Origin: an uncultured beta proteobacterium
GTDB lineage: Bacteria > Pseudomonadota > Gammaproteobacteria > Burkholderiales > Burkholderiaceae
Direction: 5' to 3'
NCBI GenBank assembly: GCA_903867305.1
Contig: CAIPQU010000080.1
Location: 1-64,000, forward strand
DNA: 64,000 nucleotides
Part shown: in pieces, positions 1 through 9,798 of the stretch
Numbering within the stretch: position 1 is the first letter of the stretch
Layout of the letters: each line of letters begins with the position of its first letter
Program-made: the position numbers and the translations under genes
The notes under the pieces: model-generated
Databases searched by the model: none
What the model saw: only the letters and a program-made list of their open reading frames with translations
What the model was told of the DNA's origin: nothing

Positions 1-43
1 AAATACTAACTATTTGGCTTTCGCTAAACCTTGATTTCTTCAT
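1..43 (-). CDS. IS3-family transposase OrfA, N-terminal 14 residues only
   Basis: The reverse strand reads a strong ribosome site (AGGAGG, then TTGT) directly before ATG at 43, followed by MKKSRFSESQIVSI before the window edge cuts the gene. This opening is typical of OrfA of the IS407-like group of IS3 elements (family knowledge), whose helix-turn-helix begins with the basic MKKSRF stretch. The rest of orfA and orfB would lie to the left of the window. Identity is a motif-level call from only 14 residues. Confidence 0.7.
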   Translation of the reverse strand, partial: MKKSRFSESQIVSI

Positions 44-122
44 ACAACCTCCTGTTATTAATATGCCACAAATAACAGAAAATTCAACTTCTAAATAGTT
101 TACTTTTTAGGGGGTACTACAC
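1..122 (-). mobile_element. Right end of an IS3-family (IS407-like) insertion sequence
   Basis: Upstream of the transposase start the reverse strand carries TGTAGTACCCCCTAAAAAGT (ending near 121-123), which has the TG start and C-rich block expected of an IS3-family terminal inverted repeat. The element edge is therefore placed at about 121-123. The left end and target duplication are outside the window, so exact limits are uncertain. Confidence 0.6.
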
Positions 123-322
123 AACCTCTCTTAAGAAATATTACAGAGTTAGTTTTTCATTGATGAAAATTCTTTCATTTCTCAGTATTCATCTATTTTT
201 CGCGCACATCATTTGTGCGTCAATTCCGATTCATGAATAAATTCACCAAATTAGGGCTGAAGAGGTCTTGATTGGAACTGTACAAAGTCAAAATTTAATT
301 TACTTACTTCACAAGGTCATAT

Positions 323-1939
323 ATGCAAATTCATTTTTTTCAACGATCTTTTTTATTTTCTATCTTGGTTTTAGTACTAGGCTTTAACCTAAACACGTCC
401 TCTCAAGCACAAACTGTTGTGAAATACGGCATTTCTATGGCAGACATCCCCTTGACAACTGGTCAACCAGATAGAGGTGCGGGCGCTTATCAATTTACAG
501 GTCATACTATTTATGATCCATTGATTGCTTGGGAAGCGAATGTAGCTACTCGCCCTGGAAAACTCATCTCCGGACTAGCTACGTCATGGAAAGTTGACCC
601 CGCAAACAAAAATAAATGGATTTTTACACTTCGCAAAGGAGTTAAATTCCATGATGGATCTTCTTTCAATGCAGACGCGGTAGTCTGGAACCTTGATAAA
701 GTGCTGAATGATAAGTCAGCACAATTTGACTCAAAGCAAGCGGCTCAAGTTAAATCACGTATTCCATCAATCGCATCCTATTCGAAAATTGATGATTCCA
801 CAGTTGCAATTTTTACTAAAAGTGAAGATGCATTATTTCCTTACCAATTACCTTGGTTCCTCATCTCTAGCCCTGCTCAATTTGAGAAGCTTGGTAAGGA
901 TTGGGTGAAATTTGCTTCAGAACCATCTGGTACCGGTCCTTTTAAACTAGAGAAATTAGTTCCTCGCGAAAGAGCAGAGCTTGTTAAAAATTCAAACTAT
1001 TGGGATAAAACTCGATTAGCCCAAACAGACCGGGTGATTCTAATACCTATTCCAGATGCGGTTACAAGAGTTAATGCGTTGATATCTGGACAAGTGGATA
1101 TGATTGAAACCCCACCACCTGACGCAGTTGATAAACTCAAATCTAGTGGTTTTAAGATTGTCCAAAATGTTACTCCTCATGTATGGCCCTATCACTTTAG
1201 TACAAACCCCGGTTCCCCTTGGAGGGATATTCGGGTCCGTCAAGCGGCGAACCTCGCAATTGATCGTGATGCTGTAGTTAAACTCATGAATGGTTTAGCA
1301 ACCCCTGCAAAAGGACAACTCGATTCAACTAGCCCTTGGTTTGGTAAGCCCAGCTTTGCGATTAAATATGACCTCGCTAAGGCTAAAAGTTTAATGGCCC
1401 AAGCCGGGTATTCTAAAGATCGCCCTCTTAAAGCAAAAGTCATCATTGCTCAGGGGGGTACTGGTCAGATGCTTTCACTTCCAATGAATGAGTTCATGCA
1501 ACAAAGCCTGGCAGAAGTAGGCATTAACATCGAATTCGAAACCGTTGAATTAGAAAACCTCTATGTTCACTGGCGTAAAGGTGCATTAGATCCAATCAAT
1601 GAAGGTAAAGGGATTACTGCCATCAATTTGGGTTACGTTACTGCCGATCCTTTTTATGCGTTAACAAGGTTCGCAGATAGCCATTACATTGCACCAAATG
1701 GTGTCAATTGGGGCGGCTATAACAATCCTATCGTTGACGAATATATCACCAAAATTAAATCCACCTTTGATACTAAAGAGCAAGATAAATTATTAACTAA
1801 AGTTCATGAGGCAATGGTGAATGATGTCTTGATGATTTGGGTTGTTCACGATACCAATCCACATGTTCTCTCAACAAAAGTTAAGTCATATACACAAGCT
1901 CAGCATTGGTTTCAAGATTTAACAACCATAAAAATGTAA
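323..1939 (+). CDS. Peptide/nickel-type ABC transporter substrate-binding protein
   Basis: Periplasmic receptor of the SBP_bac_5 (DppA/OppA) family, 538 aa, the normal length. A Sec signal peptide covers about residues 1-29 (hydrophobic FLFSILVLVLGF, then SSQAQ). The body shows the family pattern WIFTLRKGVKFHDG near residue 95 and the SGTGPF-KLEK block near 215. It is the first gene of a tightly packed importer operon (next gene starts 3 nt after its stop). The substrate could be a dipeptide, an opine-like compound or another small amide; the sequence does not decide. AAGG lies upstream of the ATG. Confidence 0.9.
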   Translation: MQIHFFQRSFLFSILVLVLGFNLNTSSQAQTVVKYGISMADIPLTTGQPDRGAGAYQFTGHTIYDPLIAWEANVATRPGKLISGLATSWKVDPANKNKWIFTLRKGVKFHDGSSFNADAVVWNLDKVLNDKSAQFDSKQAAQVKSRIPSIASYSKIDDSTVAIFTKSEDALFPYQLPWFLISSPAQFEKLGKDWVKFASEPSGTGPFKLEKLVPRERAELVKNSNYWDKTRLAQTDRVILIPIPDAVTRVNALISGQVDMIETPPPDAVDKLKSSGFKIVQNVTPHVWPYHFSTNPGSPWRDIRVRQAANLAIDRDAVVKLMNGLATPAKGQLDSTSPWFGKPSFAIKYDLAKAKSLMAQAGYSKDRPLKAKVIIAQGGTGQMLSLPMNEFMQQSLAEVGINIEFETVELENLYVHWRKGALDPINEGKGITAINLGYVTADPFYALTRFADSHYIAPNGVNWGGYNNPIVDEYITKIKSTFDTKEQDKLLTKVHEAMVNDVLMIWVVHDTNPHVLSTKVKSYTQAQHWFQDLTTIKM

Positions 1940-1942
1940 GGT

Positions 1943-2899
1943 ATGCTTTTTTATATATTGAAACGCTTAATCTATGCAATACCAATTGCCTTAAGCGTTT
2001 CAGCAATTACTTTTAGTTTGGTTTACCTCGCGCCAGGGGATCCCATCAGTGCTATCGCACCTTCAGATGCTCCTGAAGAAGTCATTAGGTCACTAAAAAC
2101 ACAATATGGTCTTGATCAACCATTGCCGATTCAATATGCCAAGTGGGTCTTCAGGGCTGTTAAAGGGGATCTCGGAGTTTCAATAGCATCTGGTAGACCC
2201 GTGATAAAAGAAATTAGTATCTCACTTCGGAATACTGTATCGCTAGCATTAATTGCTAGCTTTTTAGGCCTCACTATTGGCACTTTTCTGGGTGGACTGG
2301 GTGGGCTATATCAAGGCTCATTCATCGATCGTACCTCCACATTCATTTCATTAATCGGCGTCAGTATTCCTCACTATTGGCTTGGCCTTCTTCTTACGAT
2401 TTTATTCTCAGTATGGCTGGGCTTGCTTCCATCCATGGGGGCAAGTAGTAGCCCATTTGCATTTGACCTAGAACATTTCAAATATATGATACTTCCAGCG
2501 TTGACACTTTCAGTCATTCCAACTGGCATCATTACTCGAACGGTAAAGTCTTTAGTCGCAGACATGATCACACGAGAATTTGTAGTTTCTCTCCATGCGC
2601 GCGGCTTATCTCAACTGACAATTGCTAAGCACGTTGCCAAGAATGCCTTGCCTACAGTTTTAGCCGTTATTGGTTTACAGATAGGCTATCTAATGGGTGG
2701 TTCAATACTAGTTGAAACCGTTTTTTCTTGGCCTGGAACAGGTTATTTATTAAACATAGCAATTTTTCAAAGAGATATTCCGTTACTCCAAGGTATTGTT
2801 CTCATTTTGTGCCTGATTTTTGTAAGTCTCAATTTGATTGTGGATGTTTTTCAATCACTTATAGATCCCCGGATGCGAAGAACTATTCACCATGTATAA
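1943..2899 (+). CDS. Peptide-type ABC transporter permease, DppB class
   Basis: Inner-membrane permease of 318 aa with the DppB/OppB signature at its N-terminus (MLFYILKRLIYAIPIALSVS) and six predicted membrane spans. The EAA loop for ATPase contact is visible as HARGLSQLTIAKHVAKNALP near residue 220. It overlaps the following permease gene by 8 nt, which implies translational coupling. It pairs with the DppC-class permease downstream to form the channel. Confidence 0.9.
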   Translation: MLFYILKRLIYAIPIALSVSAITFSLVYLAPGDPISAIAPSDAPEEVIRSLKTQYGLDQPLPIQYAKWVFRAVKGDLGVSIASGRPVIKEISISLRNTVSLALIASFLGLTIGTFLGGLGGLYQGSFIDRTSTFISLIGVSIPHYWLGLLLTILFSVWLGLLPSMGASSSPFAFDLEHFKYMILPALTLSVIPTGIITRTVKSLVADMITREFVVSLHARGLSQLTIAKHVAKNALPTVLAVIGLQIGYLMGGSILVETVFSWPGTGYLLNIAIFQRDIPLLQGIVLILCLIFVSLNLIVDVFQSLIDPRMRRTIHHV

Positions 2900-3740
2900 A
2901 CACAGTACCTATTGGGAAGAAGTTTTTCGTAAAATATCTCATGACAAAATGGCGTGGGTAAGTGGCGGATTACTTGGCCTCATATTACTGAGTTCTATCT
3001 TTGCTCCATTGCTCTTAAATACTGATCCATATCGCGGATCGATGCTTTTACGCTTAAAGCCACTCTTTGAAAACGGTCATATATTAGGGACTGACGAGTT
3101 AGGTCGAGACATGTTCACAAGACTGATCTATGGAGGAAGAATTTCTATTTTGATGGGGATGGCACCTGTTATTTTTGCTTTTTTGATTGGGTCTTCTTTA
3201 GGACTATTAGCTGGCTATCTAGGCGGTAAAACTAATATGATCATCATGCGTTTGATGGATGTTTTCTATGCGTTTCCCTCAGTTCTTCTAGCCGTTGCTA
3301 TTTCTGGTGCTCTAGGCCCTGGGATGATCAATAGTCTTATTGCGCTAACGATGGTGTTTATTCCACAAATTGTTCGTGTTTGTGAAAGTGCCACTACTCA
3401 AGTCCGTCAATTAGATTTTATAGCTGCCGCCAAAATGAGTGGTGCAAGCTCTTTTTCAATCATCAAAGTACACGTATTTCCAAATGTTATAGGGCCAGTT
3501 TTCGTGTACACCACCAGCCTCTTTAGCGTTAGTATGATTCTCGGGTCAGGGTTATCATTTTTAGGTCTTGGCATCAAACCCCCAGAGCCTGAGTGGGGTT
3601 TAATGTTAAATACCCTACGACCTGCTCTTTACACTCATCCTACCTTAGCCGTACTCCCAGGTTTATTTATATTTATTACCTCAATTTCATTTAATCTTCT
3701 TTCAGATTCTTTTAACTCAGCGATGGATATCAAAAAATGA
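2892..3740 (+). CDS. Peptide-type ABC transporter permease, DppC class
   Basis: 282-aa permease with an N-terminal cytoplasmic segment, a first membrane helix (GGLLGLILLSSIFAPLLL) and the typical HILGTDELGRDMFTRLIYGG block of DppC/OppC near residue 65. The EAA-type loop appears as AAKMSGASSFSIIKVHVFPN. The start lies inside the end of the upstream gene, and its own stop overlaps the next ATG by 4 nt, so all four cytoplasmic and membrane parts are probably translated together. Confidence 0.9.
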   Translation: MYKHSTYWEEVFRKISHDKMAWVSGGLLGLILLSSIFAPLLLNTDPYRGSMLLRLKPLFENGHILGTDELGRDMFTRLIYGGRISILMGMAPVIFAFLIGSSLGLLAGYLGGKTNMIIMRLMDVFYAFPSVLLAVAISGALGPGMINSLIALTMVFIPQIVRVCESATTQVRQLDFIAAAKMSGASSFSIIKVHVFPNVIGPVFVYTTSLFSVSMILGSGLSFLGLGIKPPEPEWGLMLNTLRPALYTHPTLAVLPGLFIFITSISFNLLSDSFNSAMDIKK

Positions 3741-4768
3741 GTTTTATAGAAAAATATTCGCATCAAGATCAAGATATCGGTGGCCCTGGACAAGCATTAT
3801 TAATCGTTGACCAATTAACAAAATACTTCCCAATCAAGGGATCTTTGTTATCTTCAAAAAAGGAATATGTTCATGCTGTTAATGGCGTGAGTTTTCAGGT
3901 AAGAAAAGGGGAAACTCTTGGAATTGTTGGTGAGTCTGGCTGCGGAAAATCAACCCTCGCAAAATTACTTTCTAACTTAATATCTCCAAATGAAGGATCA
4001 ATGATTTTTGACGGTCAAGGCATTAATGAACAACGCGGAATATCTTTAAAAAATCTCAGAAAAAATCTTCAAATGGTATTTCAAGATTCCTACTCCTCCC
4101 TCAACCCTCGACTAAATATACTTTCTTCGATTGCTTATGGGCCAATAGTTCATGGCATGCCCAAAGAGGAGGCAAACCAATTTGCTGCATACTTAATGAA
4201 CCGTGTTGGCCTGGAACATACTCAATTTGGCGCTCGCTACCCACATGAACTATCTGGTGGACAGCGGCAAAGAGCGAATATTGCTCGCGCCCTATCCTTT
4301 TCTCCAAGACTTCTTATCTTAGATGAGGCAGTAGCAGCACTCGATAAATCAGTTCAAGCACAAGTTTTGAATTTACTGAGTGAGTTAAAAGAAGAAGAGA
4401 AGTTAACCTATCTATTCATCTCTCATGACTTAAATGTTGTCAACTACATGAGCGATAGAGTTCTTGTTATGTACCTTGGAAAGATTGTAGAAATTGGTGC
4501 AGTTGATCGTATTTTTCATCAAACGGCACATCCCTATACGAAGGCGTTACTTTCAGCCCAACCTTCTGTTAACCCCATGAAAAGACAGGTTAATGCGCCA
4601 ATTACTGGAGATCCTCCAAGCCCCATTAACTTACCTATAGGATGTAGCTTTAAAACAAGATGTCCGTTTGCTAATGGACAATGCGAAGAAGAGCCTGAAT
4701 TAAAAATGATTGATCACGCATCAGATCATTGGGTATCTTGCCATCATTATTTAAAAGCTAACAAATGA
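3737..4768 (+). CDS. Peptide-type ABC transporter ATPase, DppF/OppF-like
   Basis: 343-aa ABC ATPase. Walker A is GESGCGKST near residue 72, Q-loop [13 protein letters not shown], signature LSGGQRQR, Walker [13 protein letters not shown], and H-loop ISHD. The N-terminal [11 protein letters not shown] segment is the F-type feature. The C-terminal oligopeptide-transporter region has a four-cysteine motif ([14 protein letters not shown], then a later C). In the common operon order the D-type ATPase precedes the F-type; here the order is reversed. Overlaps neighbours by 4 nt on both sides. Confidence 0.9.
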   Translation: MSFIEKYSHQDQDIGGPGQALLIVDQLTKYFPIKGSLLSSKKEYVHAVNGVSFQVRKGETLGIVGESGCGKSTLAKLLSNLISPNEGSMIFDGQGINEQRGISLKNLRKNLQMVFQDSYSSLNPRLNILSSIAYGPIVHGMPKEEANQFAAYLMNRVGLEHTQFGARYPHELSGGQRQRANIARALSFSPRLLILDEAVAALDKSVQAQVLNLLSELKEEEKLTYLFISHDLNVVNYMSDRVLVMYLGKIVEIGAVDRIFHQTAHPYTKALLSAQPSVNPMKRQVNAPITGDPPSPINLPIGCSFKTRCPFANGQCEEEPELKMIDHASDHWVSCHHYLKANK

Positions 4769-5736
4769 CATCACCACTTTTAATTGTTAAGAATTTGAAT
4801 TTGGATTTCATTGGAACGAAAACAATTCGTGCCCTAAATGATCTTAATTTTGAACTTAATGCTGGAGAATCTTTAGTCCTACTTGGAGAGTCTGGCTCTG
4901 GAAAAAGTGTTACTTTAAAAAGCTTACTGAGACTATATAAACCATCATCGATTCACATGACAGGTGAAATACTATTTGATGGCCAATCAATCCAAGGACT
5001 TAATCAGAAACAACTGCAATCCTATCGAGGTAAAGATGTTTCTATGGTTTTCCAAGAAGCAGGTACAGCATTTGACCCAGTCTATACCATTGGTGAACAA
5101 ATCATTGAAATGATTTTGGCTCACGAGGCCATTAGCTTTCGAGATGCAAAAAGTCGAGCTCTAGAATTATTAGATTTAGTAAAAATACCTCAGGCAAAAC
5201 AACGTCTTTTAGCTTATCCACATGAATTATCTGGTGGCATGAAGCAACGTGCAATGATAGCGTTATCTTTGGCATGTCGGCCTAAGATTCTATTAGCCGA
5301 TGAACCAACAACGGCCCTAGATGCAACGGTTCAGATTCAAATTCTTTTATTACTTCGAGAGCTACAACAAGAACTGAATATGGCGATGATTTTTGTTACC
5401 CATGATATAGGTGCTGCTGTCGAAATAAGCGACCAAATTGCAGTAATGTATGGAGGAACAATTGTTGAGAAAACGAATGTTAGTCAGTTTATTAATAATC
5501 CTTTTCACCCCTATTCTCATGGACTATTAGCCTCTAATGTAAGCTCGGAGCAAAAGGGGAAAAAGCTCATGACTATCGCAGGGTCTCCCCCGATCATGGA
5601 TAAAAACTCTCTAGGCTGCGCATTTGCGCCACGTTGCTCATTTGCCATTGAAAAATGTATTACTGAACGCCCTATTTCTCAAACGATCAATGATTCGCAA
5701 GTGAGCTGCTGGAAACCTATTCTTGAAAATGCTTAA
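4765..5736 (+). CDS. Peptide-type ABC transporter ATPase, DppD/OppD-like
   Basis: 323-aa partner ATPase. Walker A GESGSGKSV near residue 42, Q-loop VFQEAGTAFDPV, signature LSGGMKQR, Walker B ILLADEPTTALD, H-loop VTHD. The C-terminus has the same four-cysteine arrangement as the upstream ATPase (CAFAPRCSFAIEKC, then C near the end). It closes the five-gene importer; 229 bp without a convincing gene or terminator follow before the hydrolase-like gene. Confidence 0.9.
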   Translation: MTSPLLIVKNLNLDFIGTKTIRALNDLNFELNAGESLVLLGESGSGKSVTLKSLLRLYKPSSIHMTGEILFDGQSIQGLNQKQLQSYRGKDVSMVFQEAGTAFDPVYTIGEQIIEMILAHEAISFRDAKSRALELLDLVKIPQAKQRLLAYPHELSGGMKQRAMIALSLACRPKILLADEPTTALDATVQIQILLLLRELQQELNMAMIFVTHDIGAAVEISDQIAVMYGGTIVEKTNVSQFINNPFHPYSHGLLASNVSSEQKGKKLMTIAGSPPIMDKNSLGCAFAPRCSFAIEKCITERPISQTINDSQVSCWKPILENA

Positions 5737-5965
5737 AATCTAAAAACAAATATTCAAAGAACTTCACTATTAACTGAATTTAATAGGTCGTAGAGAGAAG
5801 GTATATCGAGAACTTAAACTCCATACGTCACAAACAAAAGTTCTTTCATTGCGGCACTATTCTAATATCAATTCGTTCAAAAGGATCCTCTCCTAAAAAT
5901 TGATCGTGCAAAAGTAAGTGATTAGTGGATAATTGACTTTCTTCAAAATACAATAAAAATTCAAA

Positions 5966-6805
5966 ATGTCATTCGCTCTAGTACGTGGTGTTCAAATTTA
6001 CTATCAAATCTTTGGTGATGGTGGTCCTTGGTTCACGCTCTCTACGGGGGGGAGACGAAGTCATGCGGAATTTATACCGCTCGCCCAAAAAATAGCTAAA
6101 GGTGGTTTTAGAGTTTTACTTCATGACCGCCGTAATACCGGAGCTTCAGAGGTGTTAATCGCTGGTGATGATGGTGAGGAAATTATTTGGGCAGATGATT
6201 TGGCTGAACTATTACGTCAATTAGGTATAGATAAAGCGTTCATCGGAGGAGCATCTTCTGGTGCGAGATTGTCCATCCTAGTTAACCAACGCCATCCTGA
6301 AATTGTTAAAGCACTAGTTTTAATTCGTCTTACTGGTGGAGATACTGCTGCTGGAAGATTACCTAAAAAATATTACCAACAATTTATTGATGCGGCTAAA
6401 TTAGGTGGGATGAACGCGGTTTGTCAAACCTCTGATTATCAAGAGAGAATAATAGCTCGCCCCGAAAATCTTGCAGCACTGATGAAGATGGATCCAACAG
6501 AATTTATTCGTGTATTGCAAAACTGGCTCGATATTTTTGTGAGTGGTCCCAAATATCCTGTGATGGGTGTTGAGGAATCAACTCTCAAAGCAATTAAGGT
6601 TCCAGTACTAATTATTCCTGGTAATGATCGTACCCATGCACGTGCTAATGCAATTGCTGCATCAGAAATAATTCCCCAAGTAGAGTTGTTTCAGCTACCG
6701 ATTGAAGATCAAGATGTAGATATTATTTCTTTTACACAGTGGGCTCCATTTGAGGAGGTCATCGCAACAAAGGTTATTTCTTTTTTAAAGGGGATCCGAG
6801 AATGA
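5966..6805 (+). CDS. Alpha/beta-hydrolase fold protein, catalytic histidine not seen
   Basis: 279-aa protein of the alpha/beta-hydrolase fold, without a signal peptide and so cytoplasmic. The nucleophile elbow is GGASSGA near residue 97, the region before it HDRRNTG is typical of the fold, and an acidic residue occurs in VLIIPGNDRTH near 222. The C-terminal part (LPIEDQDVD, then WAPFEE) has no histidine where the catalytic His normally lies. Its stop overlaps the cupin start by 4 nt. The role is unknown; a hydrolase or lyase acting on the importer's substrate is an inference from context. Confidence 0.75.
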   Translation: MSFALVRGVQIYYQIFGDGGPWFTLSTGGRRSHAEFIPLAQKIAKGGFRVLLHDRRNTGASEVLIAGDDGEEIIWADDLAELLRQLGIDKAFIGGASSGARLSILVNQRHPEIVKALVLIRLTGGDTAAGRLPKKYYQQFIDAAKLGGMNAVCQTSDYQERIIARPENLAALMKMDPTEFIRVLQNWLDIFVSGPKYPVMGVEESTLKAIKVPVLIIPGNDRTHARANAIAASEIIPQVELFQLPIEDQDVDIISFTQWAPFEEVIATKVISFLKGIRE

Positions 6806-7272
6806 ATATTCGTCGCGTAGTCACAGGTCATGATGCGAGTGGTAAAGCCATCGTAGAGCATGATGAAATTTGCACCAATGTTATTTCAAGACGTGATCAT
6901 CATTCCAGTATCGTAGTCTGGTCCACTAGTCAATTTCCAGTGGATAATTTAGATCTTTCAAACGGTAATTCACGAGATGTATCCGTCCTAACTAAAGAGG
7001 ATACTGTTTTTAGAATTGTGCAATATGATCCAGGTGTTGCTCCACGAAACCATCGAACTGAAACGATTGATTACGCTATTGTTATGTCTGGTTCAATTGA
7101 TATGGACTTAGATGGAACTATTGTTCACCTGAATCAGGGGGATGTCATCGTCCAAAAAGGTACGATTCATAACTGGATTAATCATAGTGATAAGCCCTGC
7201 GTGATTGCTTTTATTCTCATTGCTGCAAAGCCTATCAATCTTACTCAAGAAACCTTACATGCCAATGGATAG
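6802..7272 (+). CDS. Cupin-domain protein
   Basis: 156-aa protein with one conserved beta-barrel cupin domain in the C-terminal half: motif 1 as HRTETIDYAIVMSGSIDMDLDG near residue 92 is read here in two parts (HRTETIDYAIVMSG and SIDMDLDG), and motif 2 as GDVIVQKGTIHNWIN. Metal ligands would be the two histidines and the Glu of motif 1 and the His of motif 2. It is coupled to the preceding gene by an ATGA overlap and its end overlaps the following Bug gene. Enzymatic or sensory role unknown. Confidence 0.8.
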   Translation: MNIRRVVTGHDASGKAIVEHDEICTNVISRRDHHSSIVVWSTSQFPVDNLDLSNGNSRDVSVLTKEDTVFRIVQYDPGVAPRNHRTETIDYAIVMSGSIDMDLDGTIVHLNQGDVIVQKGTIHNWINHSDKPCVIAFILIAAKPINLTQETLHANG

Positions 7273-8230
7273 GATTTTTAGCAAGTTTTTATGTTTAATC
7301 TTAATTAGTACCAGTACCTTTTGTATAGGGCAAACCTATCCTTCAAAACCAGTCAAAATTATTGTTCCTTCAGCGCCAGGTGGTGGTTCAGACATTATCG
7401 CTAGACAACTTGCGCAGTCATTTACCAAAGCATTTGGGCAAAGTTTTTTTGTGGAAAATAAACCAGGTGCTGGTAACATGATCGGAATTGAAGCTGTAGT
7501 TCACGCCCCACCTGATGGATATACTTTACTGATGGTACCCACTCCACTGATTCTGAATCCACTGCTTTTGAAAAATGTTAGTTATGATCCAATCAAAGAT
7601 TTTTCTCCAATATCCCTCGCCGCAACTGCCCCCAATATTTTTGTTGTTCATCCTAAGATTCCTGCGAAAAATATTAATGAGTGGATTAATTTAGCTAAAA
7701 AAGATCCGAATAAGCTGAATTTTGCGAGTGCCGGCGTAGGCACCTCACCTCACATGTCTATGGAGTTATTTAATTATCTTGCTAGCATCCAGACAATGCA
7801 TGTGCCTTATAAGGGAACAACGCCAGCCGTGACTGACCTACTCAGTGGTCAGGTAGATGCCATGTTTATTAACCCACTCACAGCTATGCCATATATTCAA
7901 TCCGGCAAACTTCGGGCATTAGCAGTTTCGGGCAGTAAACGATTAGATCTTTTACCGAATGTTCCGACAGTGATGGAGTCGGGTGTCAGCAACTATGTCT
8001 CATTGCAATGGTACGGTCTCCTTGCCCCAGCGGGGACACCCGACAATATCATTCAAATGATTCAAAAAGAAATGGCAAAGGCTCTTCAAAATAAAGAAAT
8101 TAAGGAGAGGCTCTATGCAGAAGGTGCAGAACCTGTGGGAAGCTCTTCAGAAGAATTCAGAATTTTAATAAAAAATGATTATCAAAAGTGGTCTGAAGTT
8201 GCTAAACGAGCAAAAATAGAACCTCAATAA
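7259..8230 (+). CDS. Bug/TctC-family periplasmic receptor, orphan (1)
   Basis: Tripartite tricarboxylate transporter receptor of about 323 aa. A signal peptide (FLCLILISTSTFCIG) precedes the family opening YPSKPVKIIVPSAPGGGSD; further family landmarks are NKPGAGNMIG, the APPDGYTLL block and the HVPYKGT loop. I start it at ATG 7259, because upstream in-frame codons lie deep in the cupin gene; ATG 7265 is the alternative. It overlaps the cupin end by 14 nt, so it is probably part of the same transcript. The ligand is probably a carboxylate but not determined. Confidence 0.88.
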   Translation: MPMDRIFSKFLCLILISTSTFCIGQTYPSKPVKIIVPSAPGGGSDIIARQLAQSFTKAFGQSFFVENKPGAGNMIGIEAVVHAPPDGYTLLMVPTPLILNPLLLKNVSYDPIKDFSPISLAATAPNIFVVHPKIPAKNINEWINLAKKDPNKLNFASAGVGTSPHMSMELFNYLASIQTMHVPYKGTTPAVTDLLSGQVDAMFINPLTAMPYIQSGKLRALAVSGSKRLDLLPNVPTVMESGVSNYVSLQWYGLLAPAGTPDNIIQMIQKEMAKALQNKEIKERLYAEGAEPVGSSSEEFRILIKNDYQKWSEVAKRAKIEPQ

Positions 8231-8269
8231 AAATGAGACACCATTTAACAAATTACTTTGATGAGATGG

Positions 8270-9769
8270 CTAACTTTTAATGGTCTTAAAGATTGTGAGG
8301 GCTTTACTAATTAAAGGCCAAAATAATAACAAGAGCCCTAATGAAGTGATGGAAGCCACCAGTGTCGTTGAGAAAAATACCTCTAGACTGCCTGATGAGA
8401 TAAGCATAGATTGTCTAAAAGACTCCTCTGCTCGACTTCCTAAAACTAAGGCTAGCACCATGGGTGCCATAGGGTAGTCAAGTTTTTTAAAGATATAACC
8501 CATCACTCCAAAACCCAACATCAGCCAAGTATCGAATAAAGCATTGTGAACTGTGTAGGCCCCAACTGTACAGATAACAATAATGATTGGTGCAATGATT
8601 GAAAATGGTATTCTGAGGATCGAGGCGAATATTGGAACGCAAGTTAAGCACATAAATAAACCAACTAGATTACCTAAATACATACTAGCGATCAACCCCC
8701 AAACAAAATCTGGTTTTTCGACAAATAATAGGGGCCCTGGTTGCAGACCCCAAATCAATAGGCCTCCCAATAAAACAGCAGCAGTTGGAGATCCCGGAAT
8801 ACCTAAGGAAAGCATTGGTAAAAGTGCGGATGTTCCTGCAGCATGCGCGGCAGTTTCTGGAGCAATAATCCCTTCAATTTCTCCTTTTCCAAATTGATCA
8901 CTATTTTTTGAAAACCGCTTAGCTAACCCATAGCTCATAAATGAAGCAGGTGTTGCACCACCCGGAGTGATCCCCATCCAACAACCGATTAAACAACTTC
9001 GAAGAGAAGTAGCCCAATACCTTGGTAATTTTTTCCATGTTTCGAGCACTATTTGATAACGAATTTTTCCAGCAGATCCTTTAAAGGCAAGACCTTCTTC
9101 CATGGCTAACAAAATTTCTCCTATACCAAAAAGACCAATAACTGCGATGAGGAAATCAAACCCTCTCATGAGTTCATTAACTCCAAAAGTTAAACGTAAT
9201 TGTCCAGTAACACCATCCATGCCAATAGTAGATAAACCAAAACCAAGCATGATCATCGTAATCACTTTAAATGGAGAGCTCTTATTAAGACCAACAAAGC
9301 TACAAAACGTTAAAAAATATACTGCGAAAAATTCTGGAGGGCCGAATTTTAGGGCAAACGTTGCCACCATCGGGGCAAGGAATGTAATCATAATGACGGC
9401 AACGAGTGCACCAACAAAAGAAGATGTGAACGCGGTTGTTAATGCTTCTGCGGCTCGACCGTTGCGCGCCATTGGATGGCCATCAAATGTTGTAGCAACT
9501 GACCATGGCTCACCTGGAATATTAAAAAGAATGGATGTAATTGCGCCACCAAAAAGTGCGCCCCAATAAATGCAGGAGAGCATGATAATCGCCGATGTGG
9601 GAGGCATCGTGAACGTTAAAGGCAATAAAATAGCAATCCCGTTTGCGCCACCAAGACCTGGCAAAACACCAATAATTACCCCTAAAGATATGCCAACAAG
9701 CATTAATAAAATGTTAAAAGGGGTAAGTGCTACTGAAAAACCATGAAATAAAGCGCTTACTTCATCCAA
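8270..9769 (-). CDS. tctA: Tripartite tricarboxylate transporter large permease TctA
   Basis: 499-aa multi-spanning membrane protein with the TctA signature GVLPGLGGANGIAILLPLTF near residue 34 and a second similar block CWMGITPGGATPASFMSYG near 265, reflecting the two homologous halves. AGGAG lies just before TTG 9769, so the gene begins with TTG; no ATG fits. Last gene of tctC-tctB-tctA. It should form the proton- or sodium-coupled import channel served by the upstream receptor and perhaps by other Bug receptors of the window. Confidence 0.93.
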   Translation of the reverse strand: MDEVSALFHGFSVALTPFNILLMLVGISLGVIIGVLPGLGGANGIAILLPLTFTMPPTSAIIMLSCIYWGALFGGAITSILFNIPGEPWSVATTFDGHPMARNGRAAEALTTAFTSSFVGALVAVIMITFLAPMVATFALKFGPPEFFAVYFLTFCSFVGLNKSSPFKVITMIMLGFGLSTIGMDGVTGQLRLTFGVNELMRGFDFLIAVIGLFGIGEILLAMEEGLAFKGSAGKIRYQIVLETWKKLPRYWATSLRSCLIGCWMGITPGGATPASFMSYGLAKRFSKNSDQFGKGEIEGIIAPETAAHAAGTSALLPMLSLGIPGSPTAAVLLGGLLIWGLQPGPLLFVEKPDFVWGLIASMYLGNLVGLFMCLTCVPIFASILRIPFSIIAPIIIVICTVGAYTVHNALFDTWLMLGFGVMGYIFKKLDYPMAPMVLALVLGSRAEESFRQSMLISSGSLEVFFSTTLVASITSLGLLLLFWPLISKALTIFKTIKS

Positions 9770-9798
9770 AATGTACTCCTATTTATTTGTTATATAAA

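Noticed and set aside
8280-9569. Several plus-strand frames of 65-155 codons inside tctA
   Set aside because: They lie antisense to a clear TctA, are rich in Pro, Asn and Lys without any motif, and have no ribosome site.
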